Shown here: one piece after another, positions 45,496 to 57,996 of the stretch | Layout: each line of letters starts with the position of its first letter | Position numbering within the stretch: position 1 is the stretch's first letter | Source of the DNA: Mesorhabditis belari | Lineage: Eukaryota > Nematoda > Chromadorea > Rhabditida > Rhabditidae | DNA length: 64,000 nt | Assembly: GCA_958450365.1 (NCBI GenBank) | Contig: CAUEEP010000741.1 | Coordinates: forward strand, 3,372,501 to 3,436,500 | Direction: 5' to 3' | Made by a program: the position numbers and the translations under genes | Notes under the pieces: generated by a model | What the model was told of the DNA's origin: nothing | What the model saw: the letters and a program-made list of their open reading frames with translations, nothing else | Databases searched by the model: none

Positions 45496-46854
45496 ATGAC
45501 ACCTCAATTGCGTTTCTCAAAGGATTTTGATTCTTTCACGGTGGAACGGGATCATTTGGACGTGGTCTATGGCGAAAAGACTTTTCGTCTTGCTTACCCG
45601 ATCAACGGAGAAAGGAAATTCTCGGTCGAGGCTTGGGGCAACACGAAGATTCTGTTGCCGGAAATGTTGCTTGAGGTCTCTTTTTATTTCATCATTTCAT
45701 AATTCAATTTCTCAATATCATACTAGAATAATTATGCTTAAGCTGCAAATCCTTTTCATGATCTAGGTTAAATAGAGATATTAGAAATAATATCATCATT
45801 ATAAACTTTTAATGCTAAAATCAAGATATTTCGCATGGAATACTTGTAAATGTCCAGGCTGGATTCGAAGATGTGCTGATATTGGGTCGATTTGTGGAGA
45901 AACTTGCAAGTATTGCTGGCTATCAGCAGGTTCAGTTTTAAATTTTTTTACGATTGAAAGTTCTTAGCTTGTGCTTATTTAATTCGTTAAATTCAGATTT
46001 TAAATAGGAATTTTCATGAGGTTATGAGAATTCAAGCAATCAATTTTAGGTACGTGTTGACGAAGAAAATTTATCGGCAAATACGTCATGTGGTTCGGAA
46101 TACGAGGATGAAATTGACGGGGAGATCGATTGTCTTTGTTGGCAATCTAAAGCAAAAAAGGTCAGTTTATAGATCTCCTATTATTCTTATATTGTCATTA
46201 GCTGATTGAAATGAAACATTGCGAGAACCTATAAAGTGCACACCACAGCAACAGTTAACTGAAATATTGCTCATTTTCTTTTTTGATGTTGATTTATTTT
46301 TTATTTCTTCCTTTAGGTGAATCTGCATCGGCCTCGTCCAATCTTGATGTTTGTCGAAGATAAGGTCCTCCCTCTCGGCTTTTCCTTCCCTGGCGGCAGT
46401 GCCGGATATTTCGAGATCACTCAAACTCCAGGCGACACCCACTATCGATTTGCCTATATGCCGGGTGTGAATCGCATGTATGAAGGAGAACCGGAAGACT
46501 TCGGTCGCCGAGCAATGGGAAGAGCAACTTATCTCATGCATAATGTAATGTTACAGGTCAGGGTTTTCTTCTGATTGTAGTTATTCTATAGAATTTATGG
46601 GATCTGATTTTGAAATTTAAAGCTTATGATTGTTGTGCTTTAGAGTCCACCCAACCCAAACAATCAACGTGTGTTTAAGCTGCGTAATGGAAGACGCAGA
46701 GTTGCTGCGGGCCCGTTTGTGAATCTCGCCGAGGTCGATGTGTTCGTGGATTTGGGCGTGGATTCGATTCGAGTTTGGAACGCGGGCCTTGAGCAGAATA
46801 ATGTTTCCTCAATTCCAGGTTTTTTCAAGTTTCATCATTTGATTTTGGTTTAAG
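45496..46854 (+). pseudogene. unknown-family gene, copy C (broken)
   Basis: Exons 1 (45496-45675), 3 (about 46050-46159), 4 (46317-46556) and 5 (46644-46854) are close to copy A and mostly open. Exon 2 is disabled twice: its acceptor CTTTTAG now reads CTTTTAA, and the second codon TAC reads TAA. Skipping exon 2 would keep frame (117 bases), so a shortened product lacking the GFEDVLILGRFVEK segment is formally possible. Exon 5 has a different C terminus (VWNAGLEQNN and on). Confidence 0.75.
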
Positions 46855-47202
46855 TAAAAAAGCTGGAGTGTGATATGTTAGATTCAAATCAACTCCTCGG
46901 TTATGAGAGCATTAAAATCTTTAAAATTTACGAAAAATGCTTTTATGATATTAATTTTTTCAAAAAATTTAGATTTCGTTATGGTCAGCTTCATCGTTCA
47001 GAAAAATCTCAAACTATCTCAAAAATTAGTTGGCTTGTGTTGTAAATTAACGTATTTCAATCAATGTTTGTCTTTCCAAATCACTGTTTATCTGAAGAAA
47101 AGTTTGTTACCTAGGCCGTCAAAGAATTGAATGAGCTATGAATTTTTTTCCTGCTATGGTTTATGAATATAATGAAGACTAGAAAATGATGTCAATTGTC
47201 AA

Positions 47203-47612
47203 TTACTGAATTTTTGCTTGAATCACGAGAATCTTTGGGATGATGTTCTGCGGGAACTTGTAGGGGGTGCTAGCTGCAAACATCACGATTGCTTGACCTA
47301 ATCTAAAGAAAATTTTTAAGATAGTCTATCTAAAATTTTCACCTTTGACGGGGGAACCCGACCGCGAGACAATTCATTACCGCCAAACACACACCGGGAA
47401 ACACTGTCGTCACCTAAACATTGAGGTCTTACGAACAGTTTTACTTTTACCAACCTGTTGAGGAGTTAAATGTTCTTGTGAAGTAAAAACGTGAACTTGC
47501 TCCGGAACGGTTGGAATTAGCCCAGTTCTTCGGGTTATCTAAAAACATTGTAAAGTGCAAAGTAAGAAACACACCTCTAGAGCGCTTTCAAAGTCGGCTT
47601 GTTGACATTTAA
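47203..47612 (-). CDS. 3' part of an unknown gene, 5' truncated
   Basis: Minus-strand exons about 47612-47575 (CQQADFESALE), 47538-47455 (TGLIPTVPEQVHVFTSQEHL), 47413-47343 (FPGVCLAVMNCLAVGFPRQ) and 47302-47203 (GQAIVMFAASTPYKFPQNII) join in phase and end at TAA. Hydrophobic stretches alternate with polar ones. I do not recognise it. Its 5' end abuts the npp-13 fragment at 47618, so the rest was probably lost in the rearrangement. Confidence 0.5.
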
Positions 47613-47617
47613 TCAGC

Positions 47618-48024
47618 AGGAATTGATTTGACGAAGGTCTTCAGAGCCAGCGAAAATCTTGGCAGGAAAAAACTTCCGGGTGATGCTCGTGCACAAGTAA
47701 ATATTTAAGCGGTACCTTTTAATAATTGTTTTTTAGCAAAGCTATCTGTTTGGGAAACATGGGATCATCGTTGGCGGAGCTCCAAACATTTCACAAGCTG
47801 CTGCCGTGGAAAAAGTCGTGGTACCCGATGGTAAGAATAACTTGCTAAGATCCGGTTTCAATAATTCTGTTTAGACGAAAAGGCCATAAACGACTTAACA
47901 GATCGAGTGCGTCTTGAAGCTGAGCGGGCTTTTTTCAATCAGGTATGTTGAATTATATAAATAAATCGTCAAGTTCCAGGCGCTTCTCAACCGGTCCCAT
48001 CCATCATTTCATAGTGTTCGTCCT
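47618..48024 (+). pseudogene. npp-13: npp-13 (Nup93) fragment, second copy
   Basis: Four consecutive exons matching 17788-18180: FRASENLGRKKLPGDARAQ, SYLFGKHGIIVGGAPNISQA, KAINDLTDRVRLEAERAFFN and NRSHPSFHSVRP. The copy then breaks off into a B-box-like GGTTCGACCCCC. A few substitutions only, so the duplication is recent. Confidence 0.85.
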
Positions 48025-49737
48025 CTCCCTGGTTCGACCCCCACCGCCGGCAACTTTTGACGGTTTTTTCCACTTTTCTCAAATATTCTTTTTGCTATTT
48101 TTAATGACTTTTTGTACACAATTCTGTATACAAATTTATCTAAAAAGTTGCAGGTTTTACTTCGCATTTCCATGAAAACTATTGCCTGTTGGTAAAAAAT
48201 GAATTTCATTATTGTAATCAGCATGCTCGACTGGCGTTTGCATGGTATTTTCGGGTGGAAATCCCACCGCCTGGTCATTCCCTTGTTAATTAGAGAAAAA
48301 TGCTCACTTCTCATGTAAACATGTAAACTTCAACTTGCAATACGGTGGTCTTTTCATTATTTCAATGCTGATGTTACACCCTGAATTTCCATTTGATCAT
48401 TCGTCCGTGCAAAAGAAATCCTTGAACTATGTTTCAGCTATCCTAAAACTTAAAAAACCAATAAAAAGCTGATTCTGCTTACTCGCACTTACTTACTTTC
48501 TGTGTGTTCCCATTGTGTGACTTGATTCAACCATTCTGAATCAAATTGAATCCAATTGTCGGGATCCGGGAATTTCTGAATAGATTTTTTAAGAGTCAAA
48601 GTTGAGGATCTCTCGGAAATGAAACCCTCAAATGAGCTAAATGAATTACCACGAACATCGTCGAGAGGAAAACCAGGAACTTGAGAAAATTAGGCTTAAA
48701 TCCGGAGTCAAATCCAATGAAGCAATCGATCAAAGCTACAGTTACACTGCATGTGGCTGAAAATTTTCTCATTCAGAATTTCTCTGGATTCGGATAATCA
48801 GAAACAGCCTCGATTTGATAGCTCATTTGGTAGAGATTGCGGGTTCGGATCCCGGCAGCTTTTTTGTTTTCTATTCCCAATCCAACTCAGATAATGACTT
48901 GGCATGACCAACTTTGGGTCACTGTTTCAACTTTTACTTGAATAGATCGACAAACTTGAAAAATTGTCGGATCGACATCGCACGGCATTTCCAACTTTAC
49001 CGCTACGTTCAGCCCAAGCAACGACACCCCAATTCAGTTGTCCGGGCTCTGTCTAAAAGCTACAGCTTGACCAAAATAGATCGATCCCTTGTCCCTTGAT
49101 TTTCACGGGACTGAATAATCAAATCAGGCTCTATTTTGTATGTGAGATATTAGAGATTAGCTCATTAAAGTACCACATTTGGAAGACTATACGACGTGTC
49201 CAACCCTAGGTAGAAATCGATAATCATTGTAGAGTGGACTCTGTAATTTTTTGCCTTTATTGTTTTAATAGATGCAATTTCCCAATATCGGGATTAGGCA
49301 TTATCGAGTTATTTTATAATGAAATTACCCGCAAACGAAGGAAATGAAAAATAGTAACCAAATGGAAGACATTTCGTTGCACTTGTTCAATCAAAAACGA
49401 TGCAGAAAAGACAAATCGAATGTGTTTTTGATTAATTCTACCAGCGACTTCTTTTTCTATTTTCAGAACGATTTTTAGAAATAACACGCTTCTCTCAAGA
49501 TCACTCAACTTTTTGCATTCGCATGACGCGATTAGGATTCTAGCGTTCAATTTTAAGTTTAGAACAATACAGGGTGTTCAATATTTATGGGGACTAATCA
49601 ATCGCTAGATTTAAAGCTCGTTTTGTATAAATCTAATGTTAGAAAAGAAACAAACACAAATGGCCTAGGTCTGACTCTTTTAGTTGTAATTTGGTGCTCG
49701 AGTTCCAATGAATCTTGTCAGAAAAAAAGTTACAAAA
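48025..49737. other. intergenic with tRNA-like relics
   Basis: At about 48800-48860 (+) an A-box-like GATAGCTCATTTGGTAGAGA is followed after only a few bases by GGGTTCGGATCCC and T6, i.e. a tRNA-like sequence with no room for an anticodon arm. At 48030 another B-box-like GGTTCGACCCCC stands alone. A plus-strand frame at 48914-49099 has no supporting signals. No gene is called. Confidence 0.4.
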
Positions 49738-50063
49738 TTAGTACAATTGTGCCTCGAGATCGTGGTTCTTCCTTTTCGTCTCGGCGAGTTCGCTGATTTT
49801 TTCTCGGGCCTCGACGAGTTCTTGTTGGGTTTGATTCCTGAAAAGTCTTGTCATTGAGGCACTCAAGCCTATTTCTTGTTTATTCTATCAATTTCGCTTT
49901 TCTCTCAAAAAAACTCACCAATTTCTTTGACAAGATCTCAAACGGACGGTATCCGGACAATCCTCTTTACTGCTGAAATCTAAGATGATCGAAAAACCCC
50001 TTTCTAACCAACTTCAAAGTACGACGATCACCAGACAGAATTTCATCTCGATCTATCGGAGAT
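49738..50063 (-). CDS. last three exons of an unknown gene with a coiled-coil end
   Basis: Minus-strand exons 50063-50013, 49972-49919 and 49837-49738 join in phase and end at TAA. The product reads DRDEILSGDRRTLNSKEDC, then VRLRSCQRNWNQTQQELVEA and REKISELAETKRKNHDLEAQ; the last 30 residues form a clear heptad pattern. Upstream, at about 50275-50090 (minus), a hydrophobic frame (MGVMALGLFITIPLLFHQIS) may be another exon, which would make this a membrane protein with a short cytoplasmic coil. The family is not recognised. Confidence 0.5.
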
Positions 50064-50739
50064 CTGAATGGTTGACAACATAGCTATTTGAAGGGAAAAG
50101 AATACGTGGATGGATCCAATTGATCGCTTTGTTGAATCGACGATGAAATTTGATGGAAAAGGAGGGGAATCGTGATGAATAGACCCAAGGCCATCACACC
50201 CATTCTGCTGAATTGGTTGATTAGTTTTGAATTCGGGGAAATGGGAAGAACGAATGGAGGGACGATCCGACACACAATTCTTTTTTTACGGAAAAGAGCT
50301 TTTGAGAGCTCTGAAATTGTTTAGGAAAGCGATTTACTCATTAAGCCGTTGAAAGAATCGCTTCGAATCGAACTTCGTGCAAAAAAAAGTAGCATTTCGG
50401 GAAAAAGAAAGCCGTCAGTTCGTGTGAAGTTGGTGAGTGAGAAAACGCGGAGTTATCAGGAGACTACTTTCGGGGAAGGTTAACTGAACCGACCGTTCCC
50501 ATCAAATCGCCAGAATTGTTCCTCAATCCCCGCGGGGAAGCTATCTATCTCCCCCCGGCGTAAACAATTTTTTCTAGAGCCTTTTTGACTTCTCCAACTT
50601 CAAAATTCAAAGCTCCTCGAGGTGTCATCATTGTTGATTGTTTTTTTTGGTTGTTCTATGTTTTTTAAGTTGTTTTGTTTTAAAGCAGAACATTTTTATA
50701 AAAAGCATAGGTAAACAAAACTTCTCTTATACGGAGACT

Positions 50740-51092
50740 GCTCAAGGCATTAAAACTGTTAATCGGATGAGGAGTAGCTTTCTCAGATCAAATTTCTCAA
50801 ATCGAACTCGAGACAAAGAAAGGAGATCACAAAAACCTTGAGACACCGAGGCATCAAGATGATGAGGTTGGTCAAGATGATGAGGTGGAATCTTCCTTTC
50901 CCTCCTCGATGTCTTCAGAGCATCTCTTCTTTTTCCAAATCTCCAGAAATGCCCGAAATGACTGAAGAATTGTCTGAAAAGGGTGTCAAACGCATAGAAG
51001 AATCGGCCATCTCGTTGAAGAAAATCGCCCAACTCGAAGCCGATTTGTGGGTTTTTCACCAAACCTTTGCTTCTATCAAAAAAAGTCTTTAA
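50740..51092 (+). CDS. possible exons of an acidic/coiled-coil protein
   Basis: One plus frame reads QIELETKKGDHKNLETPRHQ then DDEVGQDDEVESSFPSSMSS (about 50790-50930). A frame offset by one base continues as MPEMTEELSEKGVKRIEESA, LKKIAQLEADLWVFHQTFAS, ending at TAA 51090-51092. Together they resemble an acidic linker plus coiled coil. The one-base offset has no splice explanation, so it is either a frameshifted relic or an error. Confidence 0.35.
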
Positions 51093-51649
51093 TTTAATTT
51101 TGAATTTTCTCGAAGAACAAGTGAAAATTAAAGGAAAAGGCTACTAAATAAGCAGAATTGATGAGAAAATCAAACCAGAAATTTGTTGCCAAGCAAAATA
51201 CGGATTTCTTACCAAATAAAGAGAAAGGAGGGGAATACCCGATTCGTTTAGTCATCATTCGTCAACCAAAAACAATCAATACTCATTTCAGCGAAAACTG
51301 AAAACGAAACCTGCTACAAAACAACAATGATTTGGGGAAGAAATAGAATGAGAACACCCGGATTTTCTCAATAATTTGCCAATATTCAGACTACCAGGAT
51401 TCGAGTCCTTTTTTAGTGGCTCCCCACAGTATTGCCTTTTTCCGTCATTTTCGAAATAGCAGACTCTTTGTGAAAAGTAATTCGTTTGACTGATAGTTCT
51501 TTGATAGAACGTAAAGTCGATTCTCGTTGATCTCTATTATAAAGGTCTTTAGACACTGTCGTCACTATGCTTGACTCATTATTTTTTTCATTTTTCTAGC
51601 AAATTCTTGAACGCTTTGGTGACATTTTCTTGATTCTTGTCGAAGTTTC
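51093..51649. other. intergenic, nothing recognised
   Basis: AT-rich DNA without open frames, inverted repeats or splice-bounded exons that I could support. Confidence 0.3.
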
Positions 51650-51960
51650 AAAATTACGCAAGAGAAAATTGAGCAATTGGGATGGGAACTTCTAGTTTAT
51701 CCGTCTTATAGTCCAGATATTGCCCCGTCTGAATACCATTTATTTCAAAGTATGCGGCATTCACTCGAAGGCTACAAGTTCCAGAACTTTGACGACATCA
51801 AAAAATGGGTCTCTGCTTTCTTTCAATCAAAAACAGCACAATTCTTTCAAGAGAGTATCCAGAATTTGTAGCAAAGATGGAAAAAATATCATTGATAGCT
51901 GTGGGGGAATATATTGTTGATTAATTGTTTCTAGTTTATTTTTACGAATAAATTTTTGTT
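51650..51960 (+). pseudogene. mariner transposase C-terminal fragment
   Basis: The frame 51665-51871 reads LGWELLVYPSYSPDIAPSEY, HLFQSMRHSLEGYKF and FFQSKTAQFFQESIQNL, the end of a mariner transposase. The third catalytic position (PSDYHLF) is Glu here. The N-terminal and middle regions are absent. Confidence 0.8.
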
Positions 51961-54042
51961 ACTGCACAAAAACGAAACTTCAATGTCGCCAGCCTAATAC
52001 AAATTCTCTTTTTTCGTACAGAGAGCAACGCAATACAATTCTCTGTACTTGCAAAAACAGAAGTTCACTAGTTCATTGATCGTGTGAACTTTCTGTTATC
52101 CTTTTCCAAAAAAAAATTCTCTTTTGTTGTTTAGACAAGAGAAAAACTCTAATTATCCTTTAAAAAAATGAGAGGACGGGATTAAAATGAAAGAATCGTC
52201 GATGAGCTCATCCATTATCCTTTTCTCTTTTCGTTTTTCATCATTCATTCTACAATGAATCCACATTTATGTGGGAATGACAACATCTACAATATGCAAA
52301 ACCCATGTTCTATGAGATTTCAAAGATATTTTCATCAAAACACAAATATTTCCACAAGAATTTTTTGGTTTTAATCAAATTTTCAAAAAAGCAACAGACG
52401 TTTTTTGAGTTTTCTTATGAATCATAAGAGATTTTTCTAGAATTTGTTTCGTTAATCTTTCTGGAAATTAATCGTTAATCTTTCCATGACTAATCTCCAT
52501 TGCTTCTGCAAGTAAATCTTTGAATTCTTTGAATTCTTTGAATATTCTTTCTATTATGAGGCTATTTTTTTGGATTAAGATCTAAAGTTTTCTAGTAAGA
52601 TTAGCTAGAATGTAAATTTTACGACTTTATCCTACAGAAAATATATTTATTCCAGTCGCCGCCACCTGGTTCAGTTTCCTAAAAAAACCCTCAAACTCAC
52701 TTAAACTAAAACAAATTTTGTTTAAACTTGGTTTACGATATGAATACGATAAACGATTAGTTCTAATAGTGAAAATCCTGGGACTCGAGATCTTCTTTCT
52801 TTTATCTTTTAAAAGCTAATTAAATTTGCAGCTTTTAAAGCTGAAATAGACTTGTTAAAGGTTAAATCTACGGTTTTGAAATAAAAAAATAGCATTAAAT
52901 TTGACTGGGAAATGAATTTGAAATGAATTTGAAATAAAGTTGAAATGAATTTGAATAAATTTCATCTAAATGGTTTAATAAATTTCAAATTCTTTGAGGT
53001 TTTTGATCACTTTAAACTTCAGTTTTGCCTACAGCTCAACAAGTTTCCGATTAGAGAATCATTTTTGAAGCATTTTTAAAGCAATTCGTTTTTTCTTTTC
53101 ATAAATTTCTAAATCTCACCTGTTTGTAATTGAAATTTTTTCAAAATTTTATAAAAAGCAAATTTCAAAGATGTCGAGCCGATCAAATTTCTTCAATTCA
53201 CGCATTTTCTGACCTTTTTTCTATAGATTCTTTTGCAATTTGATATTTTGAAAAGAAAAGATTTTGATTTAAAAAGCTTTTATCTACATCAAACATTTGT
53301 TTCCAAAGCAAAGTTAACGTTTAAGAAGAAAAAAAGAATCTTTTTATTACATCGAATTCAGCATGTTTACTTTGAAAATGAAGATTTGAGTGCGCTAGGA
53401 AAAATTCGTGATACTTTAAACTTCAGTTTTGCCTACAGCGCAACAAACTACTTGTCGGTTATCCACAAATCCACATCCACAAAGACATGGACAGGACAAA
53501 GACTTATCTCGGTTAAGCATCCCCATCCGAGCCTTCTCGGTTAACGATTTGCGTTCTGATGAATGACTGATCGACTTCTGATGATGAATGACTTCAGGCG
53601 AGCACTCTACTTCACTCCTCTAAGAATATTGTCATAATGAATCCATTTCTCATCAGAAGTTAAAATTGCATCCCAAAATCCACTATTCTTGGAGATTCGA
53701 AGCAAAGTTCCTGAACAAAGAACTCTGATGGCTTTGTTTGCATCGAGCACTCTACTTCACTCCTTCACTCCGCTAATCACCGCTCACAGTTATCACAATC
53801 ACAATTGTCACAATCACAGTTGTCAGCTCCTTGCTTCACCGAGTTGAGTCTCTGTGGACAAGTACCAAATTCGTTTCTATTTTTCTCAAAGAAAATCCTA
53901 ATTCGTACTTCAGTTCACCAGAATTGCTCTTTATAAAATTGATTTTTCTTTATAAAATTGAAATTCTCCTCCTTTAATTATTCTAATAGATTGCAACTCT
54001 TTGGGCTTGAAACGTTACATCAAAGCCGCCTTACCAACGATT
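51961..54042. other. gene-poor AT-rich DNA
   Basis: Low-complexity features only, for example GAAATGAATTT repeated at 52909-52965 and ATTCTTTGA at 52520-52550. An open plus frame at 53233-53544 is not supported. No gene was found. Confidence 0.35.
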
Positions 54043-54350
54043 CATTTGCCGAAATTGAGGCTTTAAATCTAGGCAAGTTGGGAATATCACGAATATGAGG
54101 GGGTTAGTGGACTGCTTTAAAATGGAATGCTTTAAAATTGTTAAAGGCATTCATCCCGATCCACTTTTTTCTGATCTCTTTGAATTCGGCTCTCCAGAAG
54201 GAGGCCTTTTCTCATAACTTAACTTTCCGTTTCCTCTAAGAGCTCTCATCTTTTTTAATCGAGTTATTAAATTGTGAAACCTTTAACCCCCTCATCTTCG
54301 TGATATTCCTACCTTGTCTAGATTTAAAGCCACAATTTTGGCAATTGATT
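54043..54350. mobile_element. foldback/MITE-like inverted repeat
   Basis: The left arm (about 54043-54107: GCCGAAATTGAGGCTTTAAA, then AATATCACGAATATGAGGGG) is repeated inverted at about 54284-54348, with a 175-base spacer. No coding content. Confidence 0.65.
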
Positions 54351-55677
54351 TGACTGCTCTGTGATTCTTTTTTGAGATATCTTTTTATCTTTTGGGTGTG
54401 CTTTGAGTAGTGTCCTGGGTGATTATTTTGATCTTGTTTTGTCGCTATTCAACTGAATAAAGCATATATAAAGTAAAGAATGGGTTCCTGATTGAACTAT
54501 TTGAACTTTCAAACAAAACAAAACTGTGTAAACTTAATGTGTGCTTATAAAAACAAACCAGTACACTAGGATTTCTATTTTTTTAGCGAAATTATACAAA
54601 TTATGCTTTTGTTGAAGTTTTTTTTGCTGAGATCACATACCAAAGAGCCCATTTTACAGTGCTGAATTCCCGAGTTCCTGAGTTCTGAGTTTCTGAATGA
54701 CTTCCTGAAAACTGAATGTTTTCCAATCCTCAACTGAAACTAATTAGCATTCTATCTACTTCTGCATTAGAAAACCAAATCATAAATCATTTTCTTATCC
54801 CCAGTGAGTCATAAATCTAACCACTCACTACAAATCATGTCCATCATTGCACAGAATTGCATATTTCCAATGTCTTCTTTTCTTTCGATTCTCCTCGTCA
54901 TCCACGCAAAAATGTGGGTGTTAGCAAAAAAAAAGAGAACAGCAAAATTCCACAAGAGCACATTTTGAGGGAATTTTTTGGCCTTTCCAATATGGCCTAC
55001 GCTTCACGCGTCAATGATTTAGAGGAGAAATAAGAAAAAAAAGAAAAAGAACGGAGAAAAGCACTGAAATCTCAATGATGAGAGAATATAAACGTGAGGA
55101 ATTTGAGAATTCTTCTACTTGAGTGAATTTGAGAATCGTTCTATTTCTGCGGAGCGGGTATAAAGGTCATGTCTGGTACTGGGTCTGACAATTGCTAGAC
55201 TATAGTTGTTATCGGTGACTGTCGCAAAGCTGTCGCAGTCTAATAAGACACCAGAAATACCGTATCCTACACAATGTCGCGCTGACACGGGTATATAACG
55301 ACACCTCCATTTAATCAGAATTTTCTCTCATTTCGTCTTGTAAAAGTTGTTTTCTTTTGTTCGATACTTCCACACGATCCTGCTACACGATTTTTTCACA
55401 ATTTTCCGCAAAGTGATTCTTTTTTGTCTCTGGGGAACACATTGTTTCCTGAAGCTTTGCTGAAACATTTTCACACACTTTGCCGCTGAATAAATTTGAT
55501 TTTGTTATTCATTCAAGCGAAAGCGCACAGGTCTAGCCACATCTAGTGAATTGAAGGGAAAGCACACTAGTAACTCGTAGTACTGAGCAAATTAGTTTTG
55601 ATACTTTCTATTAGATAGAGTACAGATTCCGGATCATATCATCTATCATACGGAGGTACTGGTGTGATTTGAGCTAG
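54351..55677. other. intergenic, nothing recognised
   Basis: No supported exon, repeat array or RNA gene. Some AG-rich and T-rich runs occur near 55.0 and 55.4 kb. Confidence 0.3.
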
Positions 55678-55962
55678 ATCAACCTGACTGATCAACCTGA
55701 CTGATCAACCTGACTGATCAACCTGACTGATCAACCTGACTGATCAACCTGACTGATCAACCTGACTGATCAACCTGACTGATCAACCTGACTGATCAAC
55801 CTGACTGATCAACCTGACTGATCAACCTGACTGATCAACCTGACTGATCAACCTGACTGATCAACCTGACTGATCAACCTGACTGATCAACCTGACTGAT
55901 CAACCTGACTGATCAACCTGACTGATCAACCTGACTGATCAACCTGACTGGTCAACTTGACT
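55678..55962. repeat. 13-bp tandem repeat, about 22 copies
   Basis: The unit GATCAACCTGACT is repeated head to tail for 285 bases with almost no variation until the last copy. There is no spacer structure, so it is a minisatellite and not a CRISPR array. Confidence 0.92.
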
Positions 55963-57728
55963 TTCCACAAAAAGACTTTATCAAATCAGTCTATATTTTA
56001 ACAGTAACATAAACAAATCTAGATTCATTAAACTGCTCAAAATGAATATTAATCTGTTCAATCTTAGATGCAATATCAAATTTCGATCGGATTCTGGGCT
56101 TAGATCAATCCTTAGCTTAGATCTGAGCTAAACTCATGAATAACTTCTCAAGCTATAATCCAAGTTCTTGTGGATTCAGCTGTGATTCACAGCTTCCCCA
56201 GACATTTTTTTTCTTTTGCTTTTTTTTCTTTGCTTTTGGTTCATAAATGTGTAATTTGTTCGTGAGAAGAAATTCAACAAGTTATGAGTGATCTCAGAAA
56301 GGCCATTTCGTGTTTTTTTGCGAACTTTTAAGTCACAAGAAATTCTAGTATGAAACGCAACAACTTTCAGATCTGATTTGCGTCATTTAGTGACTAGATT
56401 CTCCCGTTTGCCCTCCTTTATTTTTTGCCTTTTCAACTTTCCACATCTTCTTTGTTTTTGCAGTGTTAACAGAGTTTCCCAAAAAAAAGTTTCCTAGTTA
56501 AAGTCTAATTAGGCAAGGAGAACTTGAGCTTTACTCATAGACACTACAATCTAATGATATATATTCAAAAATATCTCTCACATATCCCTAACATATTCAG
56601 ACATATCCGTCTCCAAACTCAATCAAATTTTCATCACTGAAGATTTTGAGAGATCTATTTTTGACCAATCCCTAACTTAAAGAAATGACCTAGAAGAGGA
56701 AGAGGAAGAGGAAAGGGAAGAGATTTTGTTCTTAGAAGAGGAAGAGATCTTGTGACTATACAAATCTAAATTTTCCATAAATTTTATAAAACTTTAAATA
56801 CAATTGATGTATAACTCATTTTGATCTTTCAAAGCCTGGATTTTTTCAGTGAGAAGTTTCTTTCAGCACTACTTGTATAGTCTGGGAACATCTTTCGAAC
56901 ACTCATATGTATATTGGATTGTTGTGCAAAAAGGGCAATTATCCGGAGAAGAAAACGAATTAGCGATCAGCTGGAGGAGGGAGAGATGAAGAGAGAGAGA
57001 GGAGAAGGCGGGGCTGCCCCTCCTCCTCTCCGCCTCCACCCACCCTAGGGGCATTTGGGGGCCTTGAAAAGCTTGATCCTCACAGAGAGCCTCAATTTTC
57101 ACTTTTAGTACTGTAATCTTACATTCCAGTACGCTGAAATGTACGCTGGCTCACAGTACGCTGGCTTCTGGCTTTTGAAGAGCAAATAGGCAACAGCAGC
57201 ACTAGATAAAGCAATTTATTAGATCTAAACTGGTTTAATATAAATGAATCTTTTTACTTTCAAGCTATTAGCTCTTGCTTTACAATTAAGTAGAAAGAAT
57301 TGAACTGTAGAATTGAACTACTGTAGAAATACACTGAAGTTTGACAGTACTTTCATGTTTTTCCCAACTTCCCTGTTTTCTATCTCGTTTTCTACCTTGT
57401 TCTCTACCTTGTTTTTCAACTCCTATGCTTTGAACTTACTCTGTTTTTCTTGAACGTTTCCTCCAATTTGATTCACTTCAGAAACTTCGACTTCCGGAGT
57501 CATAAAAATTCAAATTTCCATATAATTTCCCTGTTTTTCTCTCTTCAACATTTCCGTCTGCTTTTCGAGAAATTTCCAGTCTCATTCCCTAATCTGATCA
57601 TTTTGTTTATTCATCTCAGTTGGGTTTCGTAAAATTCTGGCTAAATTTCGAATCATCAACATCCCAATTAGAGCCAGGATCTTTCATTTTTTGCACAAAA
57701 ATTTCTGTTTACTTTCTTGCAAAAGGAT
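55963..57728. other. intergenic; purine-rich tract near 57.0 kb
   Basis: At 56970-57045 a GAGGAGGGAGAGATGAAGAG purine run abuts a CCCCTCCTCCTCTCC pyrimidine run, and AGAGGAAGAGGAAGAGG occurs at 56694-56715. Such tracts can adopt unusual DNA structure. The frames read across them are compositional. No gene is supported. Confidence 0.35.
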
Positions 57729-57968
57729 TGTGGGACATTTGATACGCGCCCCGCCCTCTTTACCGCTGACAATCCAACTTTGAGCTCAAATATCTTGGTG
57801 TTTTTCGGTCCAATTTAAATAGTTTTGTACCAATCGAAAGAAAAAGTCTTACCGCATCCATTGATACCAAGAACATTTAAATTAGATAGCCCAAAGCCAA
57901 GATATTTGAGCTCAACGTTAAATTGCCAATGGCTAAAGAGGCGGGGCGTATCAAATGTTCGATAACCT
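57729..57968. mobile_element. foldback element, copy 1
   Basis: Outer arms ACATTTGATACGCGCCCCGCC and GGCGGGGCGTATCAAATGT and inner arms TTTGAGCTCAAATATCTTGG / CCAAGATATTTGAGCTCAA make most of the element palindromic. A second member lies at 62630-62876. Confidence 0.75.
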
Positions 57969-57996
57969 TGAAAAAGCTAATTTCTCAGGTAAAAAC

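Noticed and set aside
50742..51062. 106-residue minus-strand frame
   Set aside because: The plus strand carries the more protein-like coiled-coil reading; the minus frame looks like its shadow.
55678..55962. Regular repeat as a CRISPR array
   Set aside because: The repeats are directly adjacent with no unique spacers, in a eukaryotic sequence. It is a minisatellite.
56869..57102. 77-residue minus-strand gene
   Set aside because: It runs through a purine/pyrimidine low-complexity tract and has no splice or motif support.
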